From positions 48,685 to 112,684 of the forward strand of contig NZ_JAIQWX010000003.1 of the NCBI RefSeq assembly GCF_020164475.1: a stretch of 64,000 nt of DNA. The letters are read 5' to 3'. Shown here piece after piece: positions 58,857-64,000 of this stretch; the first letter of the stretch is position 1; every line of letters starts with the position of its first letter. Made by a program: the position numbers and the translations under genes. Below the pieces are notes generated by a model that worked only from the letters and a program-made list of their open reading frames with translations, did no database searches and was not told the origin of the DNA. This stretch comes from Pseudomonas sp. REP124. Its GTDB lineage: Bacteria; Pseudomonadota; Gammaproteobacteria; Pseudomonadales; Pseudomonadaceae.

Positions 58857-59594
58857 ATGAATTATCGAAGTGGGACACAGGCGTTCGTGCACGGTGCTCA
58901 CAGCGCTTGCCCTTTGACCACCGGGGTCATTCCTTTTGGCTTGATCGCTGGCGTCACCGCTGCCGGGATGGGCATATCGGCCACCAAGGCCATGGGCATG
59001 ACGCTGCTGTTCTATTCGGGATCGGCGCAGATCGCCGTATTGCAGATGCTGCAGAACGGCGCCATGCCGGTGACCATCGTGCTCACCGCTCTGGTGATCA
59101 ATCTTCGCTTTCTGATGTACAGCGCATCGCTCGCGCCGCACCTGCACGATCTGCCCCGGCGCAAAACCTGGCCGCTGTCCTACCTGCTCGCCGACCAGGT
59201 GTTCGCGCTGTTCAGCCTGAGAACGGCGACAGGCGGGCTGGGACGTTTCGCATTCCCCTACTACATGGGCGCGGCGATCACGATGTGGCTGGGCTGGAAT
59301 CTGGCGGTGCTGGCGGGCGTGTTCCTGGGCGCGCGCATACCCGAGTCCTGGTCCCTGGGCTTCGCGATTCCACTGTCATTCCTGGCGCTGCTGATCCCCA
59401 GCATCCGCAATGCCGCGACCTTGAGCGCCGCCATCGCGGGAGGTTCGCTGGCGATATTGGGCGTCGACCTGCCCTACAACCTGGGCATGCTGACGGCTTC
59501 GCTCGGCGGTGTCATCGCCGGACTTGCCGTCGAGCATCTGCGAAAGGATTTGAACACCGCACCAGGCACCGACGCCGAACAGGAGGCCTCATGA
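58857..59594 (+). CDS. azlC: AzlC-family branched-chain amino acid exporter, large subunit
   Basis: 245 residues. AFVHGAHSACPLTTGVIPFG, LFYSGSAQIAVLQM and NLRFLMYSASLAPHL are AzlC hallmarks. About seven membrane helices. Works with AzlD as an exporter of branched-chain amino acids or analogues. Stop overlaps azlD start (ATGA). Confidence 0.88.
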   Translation: MNYRSGTQAFVHGAHSACPLTTGVIPFGLIAGVTAAGMGISATKAMGMTLLFYSGSAQIAVLQMLQNGAMPVTIVLTALVINLRFLMYSASLAPHLHDLPRRKTWPLSYLLADQVFALFSLRTATGGLGRFAFPYYMGAAITMWLGWNLAVLAGVFLGARIPESWSLGFAIPLSFLALLIPSIRNAATLSAAIAGGSLAILGVDLPYNLGMLTASLGGVIAGLAVEHLRKDLNTAPGTDAEQEAS

Positions 59595-59917
59595 GCGAGC
59601 TGTCCCAGTGGGGCCTATTTCTGTTGATCGGCGCCGGCACCTTCGCCATCCGCCTGTCTTTCATCCAGTTCTACGGCAGTTTGCGCATCCCGCCGCTGCT
59701 CAGCCGCGCCCTGCTCTACGTTCCGGCGAGCGTGCTGGCCGCGCTGGTGTTGCCGGCGGTGGTCTACCCGGATCGCCACGGGACGTTTGACTGGAGCAAT
59801 CCGCAGATTCCCGCGGCGATACTCGCAGCCCTCGTCGCCTGGCGAACCCGCAGTACCTTGCTCACGCTGGTGGTCGGGATGGGCACGTTGTGGGCGCTGA
59901 AGTACTGGGGGCTTTAG
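59591..59917 (+). CDS. azlD: AzlD-family exporter, small subunit
   Basis: 108 residues, four membrane segments. LFLLIGAGTFAIRLSFIQFY, LLSRALLYVPASVLAALVLP and KYWGL end are typical. AGGAGG six bases before the ATG. Stop overlaps the convergent TauE gene by four bases. Confidence 0.87.
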   Translation: MSELSQWGLFLLIGAGTFAIRLSFIQFYGSLRIPPLLSRALLYVPASVLAALVLPAVVYPDRHGTFDWSNPQIPAAILAALVAWRTRSTLLTLVVGMGTLWALKYWGL

Positions 59918-60654
59918 AGGTTGTGCAGCACCAACTGCACCCCGGTGACGAGCAGCCCGAACCAAGCGATGCGATAGAACCATTTCTGGTTGACCCGACC
60001 CTGCAGCCAGATCCCCAGCCAGACGCCGGGAATCACGATCGGAGCCAGCGCCAGGCTGGCGCCGAGGTTGGTCGTCGAAAACTGCCCCAGCAGCGCATAG
60101 GGCACGAGCTTGATCGCGTTGGTCAGCAGGAAGAACACGTTGGTGGTGGCGATGTAGCGCACCTTGTCCATCTGTTGCGGTAGCAGGTACATCATCAGTG
60201 GCGGCCCGCCTGCGTGCGCGACGAAACTGGTGAAACCCGCCAGGGCGGAATAGAACGTGCCCTTGCCGGCGTGGGGTTGTGCTGGTGCCAGGGCGTGCCG
60301 GGCGGTCCATACGTTCAGGCAGAAAAACGCAATCGCGATGCCCCCCATCAACAGCGCAATGAGCCGCTCACTCAAGGCGCCGAACGACAGCGCACCAATC
60401 AGCACGCCGACCAAGGCCCCGGGAATCATGATCTTCAGATTGCCCTTGTCCCATTTGCCACGAAAGCGCCGCAGCCCGGTGATATCGGCCAGGCACAGAA
60501 TCGGCAGCATGATCGCCGCCGCCTGGGTGGGCGGCATGTTCAGCGCCAGCAACGGCACGGCAATGCCGCCCAGCGCACCGCCGAAGCCGCCCTTCGAAAT
60601 CCCCGTCAGCAAGACCGCCGGTATCCCCAACAAAAACAACTCGACCAGCGACAT
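59914..60654 (-). CDS. TauE/SafE-family anion exporter
   Basis: 246 residues, about eight membrane segments. LLTGISKGGFGGALGGIAVP and LPILCLADITGLRRFRGKW are the TauE/SafE signatures, with repeat VAHAGGPPLMMYLLPQ in the second half. Family members move sulfite, sulfoacetate or related anions. GGAG before ATG 60654. Confidence 0.85.
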   Translation of the reverse strand: MSLVELFLLGIPAVLLTGISKGGFGGALGGIAVPLLALNMPPTQAAAIMLPILCLADITGLRRFRGKWDKGNLKIMIPGALVGVLIGALSFGALSERLIALLMGGIAIAFFCLNVWTARHALAPAQPHAGKGTFYSALAGFTSFVAHAGGPPLMMYLLPQQMDKVRYIATTNVFFLLTNAIKLVPYALLGQFSTTNLGASLALAPIVIPGVWLGIWLQGRVNQKWFYRIAWFGLLVTGVQLVLHNL

Positions 60655-60722
60655 GCCCTGCTCCGTCTCGACCGTTGAAAACTTCGGCCACCTTACGGCC
60701 AGGCGTCGGGTTTAGGAAGATC

Positions 60723-63422
60723 CTAGCTCTCCCATGGCGCAGCACAGTCGATATCGATGACGTACTTCGCAATTGCCTCGCTGCAAACGCTCGCCTCCAG
60801 CGTGCCTTCGTGAACCAGCGCCGTCAGCGCACTCAACACGATCTGATAACGGTCCACTTCGAAGAACCTGCGCAACCTGTCGCGGGTATCGCTGCGGCCG
60901 AAGCCGTCGGTGCCGAGCACGGTGTAGCGGCCATCAAGGTAACTGCCGATCAGCTGGGGCAAGGCGCGCACGTAATCGGAGCAGGCAATGATCGGTGCAG
61001 ATCCCTCAAGCGAAGCTTTGAGGTGGCTGCGGCGAGCCGGATGTTGCGGATGCAGGCGGTTCCAACGCTCGACCTCCCGAGCATCCCGGGCCAGTTCGCT
61101 GAAGCTGGTGACACTCCACACCTGGCTGTCGACGTTCCAGTCGCTGGCCAGCAACTGCGATGCGGCAATCACTTCGCGCAGGATCGCCCCCGAACCCAAC
61201 AGCTGAACACTGCCGCGCGCATCGGCGCCCTCATGCCGGGCGAAGCGGTACATGCCTTTGATGATCGCCTGCTCCGCACCTTCGGGCAGGTTGGGCTGCG
61301 GGTAGTTTTCGTTCATCAATGTGACGTAGTAGAACTCGTCCACCTGACGCTCCAGCATCTGGCGCATGCCGTGGTCGAGGATCACCGCGAATTCGCAGGC
61401 GAAGGCCGGGTCGTAAGCGCGACAGTTGGGGACCATCGCGGCCATCAGGTGGCTGCTGCCGTCCTGGTGTTGCAGGCCTTCACCGCCCAAGGTGGTGCGC
61501 CCGGCGGTGGCGCCCAGGAGAAAGCCGCGGGCCCGTTGATCCGCCGCCGCCCAAATCAGGTCGCCGATGCGCTGAAAACCGAACATCGAGTAGTAGATGT
61601 AGAACGGCAGCATGGGCAGGCCGTGCACCGAATAACTGGTCGCAGCCGCTACCCAGGAACTGATCGCCCCGGCCTCGCTGATGCCCTCTTCCAGAATCTG
61701 CCCGTTGAGGGCCTCGCGATAGCTTAGGATCGAACCGATGTCTTCCGGCTCGTAGCGCTGGCCGACGCTGGAGTAGATGCCGATCTGCTTGAACAGGCTG
61801 GCCATGCCGAACGTGCGTGCCTCGTCGGCCACGATCGGCACGATGCGCGGCCCCAGTTGCCGGTCCCGCAGCAACCCGCCGAGCATGCGCACGAAGGCCA
61901 TGGTGGTGGACATTTCCTTGCCGTCGGCGGCGATCGCAAAGCCGGCATAGCTGTCGACCTCGGGAACGGCCAATGGCGGGCAGGCCGAGGGTCGCGTCGG
62001 CAGGTAACCGCCCAGGGCCCGGCGGCGTTCGTGCAGGTAGCGCATTTCACGGCTGTTTTCGTCGGGCTTGAAGAAGCTCAACTCGGCGGCCTGCTCATCA
62101 GTCAATGGCAGGTTGAAGCGATTGCGGAACGCGATCAGCGCCTCCCGGTCGAGCTTCTTCTGCTGGTGCACGGTCATCCGCCCCTGCCCCGCCTCGCCCA
62201 TACCGAAGCCTTTCTTGGTCTGCGCCAGAATCACCGTCGGCTTGCGCCCTTCGCGCTGGGCAGCGTGATAGGCGGCGAAGATTTTCACCAGGTCGTGACC
62301 ACCGCGTTTGAGGCGGTCGATCTGCTCATCGCTCAGACCCTGGGCCAGTTTTGCCAAGGCCTCGTTCTGGCCGAAGAAGTACTCGCGGTTGAACTGGCCG
62401 TCCTTCGCCGCGAACGTCTGGAACTGGCCATCGACGGTGGCGGACAACGCCTTGACCAGCGCCCCATCGGTGTCCCGCGCAAACAGGCCGTCCCAATCGG
62501 AACCCCAGACCAGTTTGATCACGTTCCAGCCGGCGCCGCCGAACAGTGCTTCCAGCTCGTCGATGATTCGACCATTGCCGCGCACCGGCCCGTCCAGCCG
62601 TTGCAGGTTGCAGTTGACCACCCACACCAGATTGTCCAGCCCTTCGCGCGCCGCCAGGGTCAGCGCCGACATGCTTTCCGGCTCGTCCATTTCCCCGTCA
62701 CCGAACACGCCCCAGACGGTGCGGCCCGTAGTGTCCAGCAAACCGCGGTGCTGCAGATAACGCATGAAGCGCGCTTGGTAGATCGAGCTGATCGGGCCGA
62801 TGCCCATGGAGCCGGTGGGAAATTGCCAGAAGTCGGGCATCAGCCACGGATGCGGATAACTCGACAGGCCCCGCGCGCCGTTGGCCCGGGCACCGATTTC
62901 CTGCCGATAGTGATGCAGGTCCCGCTCCTCGAGCCGTCCTTCGAGAAAGGCCCGGGCGTAGACACCCGGCGCCGAGTGCGGCTGATAGAACACCAGGTCA
63001 CCGCCGTTGCTCTCGGTTCGGGCCTTGAAGAAATGGTTGAAACCCACCTCGAACAGATCGGCGGCGCTGGCATAACTGGCGATGTGTCCGCCCAGTTCGC
63101 CGTAGGCCTGATTGGCCCGGGCCACCATCGCCAAAGCGTTCCAGCGCATGATCGACGCCAAGCGCTCCTCGATGGCCAGGTCCCCGGGAAACACCGGTTG
63201 GCGGTCGACGTTGATGGTGTTGATGTACGCAGTGCCCAAGCTGGGGCGCCAACCGATGTCCGCTTCGCTGGCCACTGCCAGCAAGGTATCGAGGATCCTT
63301 TTCGCCTGCTCCGTGCCGCCATAGGCGATGACCGAGAGCAAGGCGTCGCGCCACTCGGCGATTTCCTCGAGGTCTTCCGCTGCCTGGCCCGGCGATTGGG
63401 CGTGTTGATCGGACGGGTTCAT
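60723..63422 (-). CDS. Pyruvate dehydrogenase E1, homodimeric type (AceE paralogue)
   Basis: 899 residues. Thiamine-diphosphate site GDG (241-243) to NCN (270-272); YPHPWLMPDFWQFPTGSMG, EGISEAGAISSW, TLGGEGLQHQDGSSH; all are AceE-type motifs. ATG 63422, with AGGAG; an in-frame TTG 63437 is less likely. No aceF (E2) or lpd gene is adjacent, so this is a second E1 relying on other E2/E3 subunits or acting on another 2-oxo acid. It follows a 154-residue unknown gene. Confidence 0.9.
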   Translation of the reverse strand: MNPSDQHAQSPGQAAEDLEEIAEWRDALLSVIAYGGTEQAKRILDTLLAVASEADIGWRPSLGTAYINTINVDRQPVFPGDLAIEERLASIMRWNALAMVARANQAYGELGGHIASYASAADLFEVGFNHFFKARTESNGGDLVFYQPHSAPGVYARAFLEGRLEERDLHHYRQEIGARANGARGLSSYPHPWLMPDFWQFPTGSMGIGPISSIYQARFMRYLQHRGLLDTTGRTVWGVFGDGEMDEPESMSALTLAAREGLDNLVWVVNCNLQRLDGPVRGNGRIIDELEALFGGAGWNVIKLVWGSDWDGLFARDTDGALVKALSATVDGQFQTFAAKDGQFNREYFFGQNEALAKLAQGLSDEQIDRLKRGGHDLVKIFAAYHAAQREGRKPTVILAQTKKGFGMGEAGQGRMTVHQQKKLDREALIAFRNRFNLPLTDEQAAELSFFKPDENSREMRYLHERRRALGGYLPTRPSACPPLAVPEVDSYAGFAIAADGKEMSTTMAFVRMLGGLLRDRQLGPRIVPIVADEARTFGMASLFKQIGIYSSVGQRYEPEDIGSILSYREALNGQILEEGISEAGAISSWVAAATSYSVHGLPMLPFYIYYSMFGFQRIGDLIWAAADQRARGFLLGATAGRTTLGGEGLQHQDGSSHLMAAMVPNCRAYDPAFACEFAVILDHGMRQMLERQVDEFYYVTLMNENYPQPNLPEGAEQAIIKGMYRFARHEGADARGSVQLLGSGAILREVIAASQLLASDWNVDSQVWSVTSFSELARDAREVERWNRLHPQHPARRSHLKASLEGSAPIIACSDYVRALPQLIGSYLDGRYTVLGTDGFGRSDTRDRLRRFFEVDRYQIVLSALTALVHEGTLEASVCSEAIAKYVIDIDCAAPWES

Positions 63423-63478
63423 GGGCGACTCCTGCAAAATCGGCGTTACATCAATGTGGTCGCTCTGCTCGACTTTCG

Positions 63479-63943
63479 CTAGAGGCCACAGCGTTCTTGC
63501 AGCACGCTTTTGGCCAGCGTCCGGGTGAGCGCGAGAATCTCCTCAACCTGCTGATCCATCGCGGCATGGGACGACGCCTCCTTGCCGAGCCTGACCAGCC
63601 GCAACGGATGACCGCGCACCGAGCCGAGCCAAGTGAGACTGGGGACCGGGCCGACTTCGACATCCAGTAAAAAGCAGCCCTTGGCGACACAGCTCAGCAA
63701 CTGGCTGGCTTGGCAGGTGGCGGCGAGTGTCGGTTCGTCCGGGTTGGAGCCGGCCTGCAGCCAGTCCTGCATGAAGGCCCCGGATTGCTGGACGACCAGA
63801 TGGGCCACCTGGTCCCAGTCGTCGATGGCCCTGTGCAGTTGGTGGTTCATGTATGGCGGCAGCGTGGCGCTGGACACGATCACCACGGCGGCATCGGCCG
63901 AGGGTGGTTTGAGCCAGGTGGCGGATGGCGGTGTTCCTTGCAT
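63479..63943 (-). CDS. Hypothetical protein upstream of the AceE paralogue
   Basis: 154 residues. PPSADAAVVIVSSATLPPYM and MNHQLHRAIDDWDQVAHLVV, later ALTRTLAKSVLQERCGL. Soluble, helical. ATG 63943 with AGGAG nine bases ahead; GTG 63961 is less likely. 56 bases ahead of aceE on the same strand, so the two are probably one operon. Resembles short phasin-like helical proteins in size only; no family assigned. Confidence 0.6.
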   Translation of the reverse strand: MQGTPPSATWLKPPSADAAVVIVSSATLPPYMNHQLHRAIDDWDQVAHLVVQQSGAFMQDWLQAGSNPDEPTLAATCQASQLLSCVAKGCFLLDVEVGPVPSLTWLGSVRGHPLRLVRLGKEASSHAAMDQQVEEILALTRTLAKSVLQERCGL

Positions 63944-63986
63944 GGTGGTAACTCCTGTCACACAAAGCCGATAGGACTCGAATTAC

Positions 63987-64000
63987 TGTGGGAGCGGGCT
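63987..64000. repeat. REP unit cut by the window end
   Basis: TGTGGGAGCGGGCT is the start of the common REP unit. Confidence 0.7.

Noticed and set aside
61857..63482. 541-codon open frame on the plus strand
   Set aside because: It is the antisense shadow of the AceE gene, whose protein motifs are unmistakable; the plus-strand product has no domain.

Overview
The window is chromosomal DNA of a Pseudomonas, most likely of the P. fluorescens group. The evidence is the many REP palindromes of the GTAGGAGCGAGCTTGCTCGCGA type, two OprD-type porin sequences, PAAR/type VI cargo, a MesD/MesX methionine synthase operon and a homodimeric AceE paralogue. No rRNA, tRNA or CRISPR array was recognised. Most genes are ordinary catabolic, transport and regulatory functions, many as divergent regulator/target pairs. 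They are separated by repeat-rich gaps that carry most of the unusual signal.

Layout. 1-2.3 kb: 5' part of an ABC exporter, a 263-bp compound palindrome, and a HigB/HigA-type toxin-antitoxin pair. 2.3-9.4 kb: a LysR regulator divergent from an operon of SDR dehydrogenase, MFS transporter and a split two-gene transketolase, then a second compound palindrome and an OprD porin. 9.9-11.8 kb: a type VI secretion cassette of PAAR tip protein, zinc amidase effector and anchored immunity candidate. 11.7-20.7 kb: SDR/AraC pair, Lys-rich protein, a broken alcohol dehydrogenase, haloperoxidase-type hydrolase, two GNATs, three envelope proteins and a LysR/RidA pair. 21.1-26.6 kb: an 1825-residue pseudokinase-AAA-GAF-PAS-histidine kinase. 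27.4-35.7 kb: class V aminotransferase, metR with mesX-mesD-flavin reductase, a dicarboxylate/amino acid symporter, VOC protein and LysR.

35.7-46 kb is an accessory, decayed region. It holds gene fragments, a strong three-way-junction RNA ahead of a frameshifted small gene, several GGGGACAG hairpins, single genes that resemble orphan immunity proteins (DUF7079-like, DUF3885-like, barstar, small unknowns), and a complete IS1182-like element with a 4-bp target duplication. The element carries the barstar gene as a passenger, and its transposase has a nonsense codon. 45.5-46.8 kb has two exported small-enzyme genes (ABM and VOC). 46.8-51.9 kb is visibly GC-richer (aldo/keto reductase, betaine-type binding protein, winged-helix NTPase regulator) and looks like a separate acquisition. 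52-64 kb returns to core-like content: DUF417/AraC pair, DUF1206, a CHASE-like GGDEF cyclase, a lone MazE-like protein, small acidic and zinc-ribbon proteins, LysR/AzlCD, TauE, and an AceE paralogue preceded by an unknown 154-residue protein.

Best candidates for something new: the barstar-carrying IS (41663-43793), the structured RNA at 36361-36435, the PAAR-amidase-immunity cassette, and the two compound palindromes bounded by ATGCCAGTCAGT.
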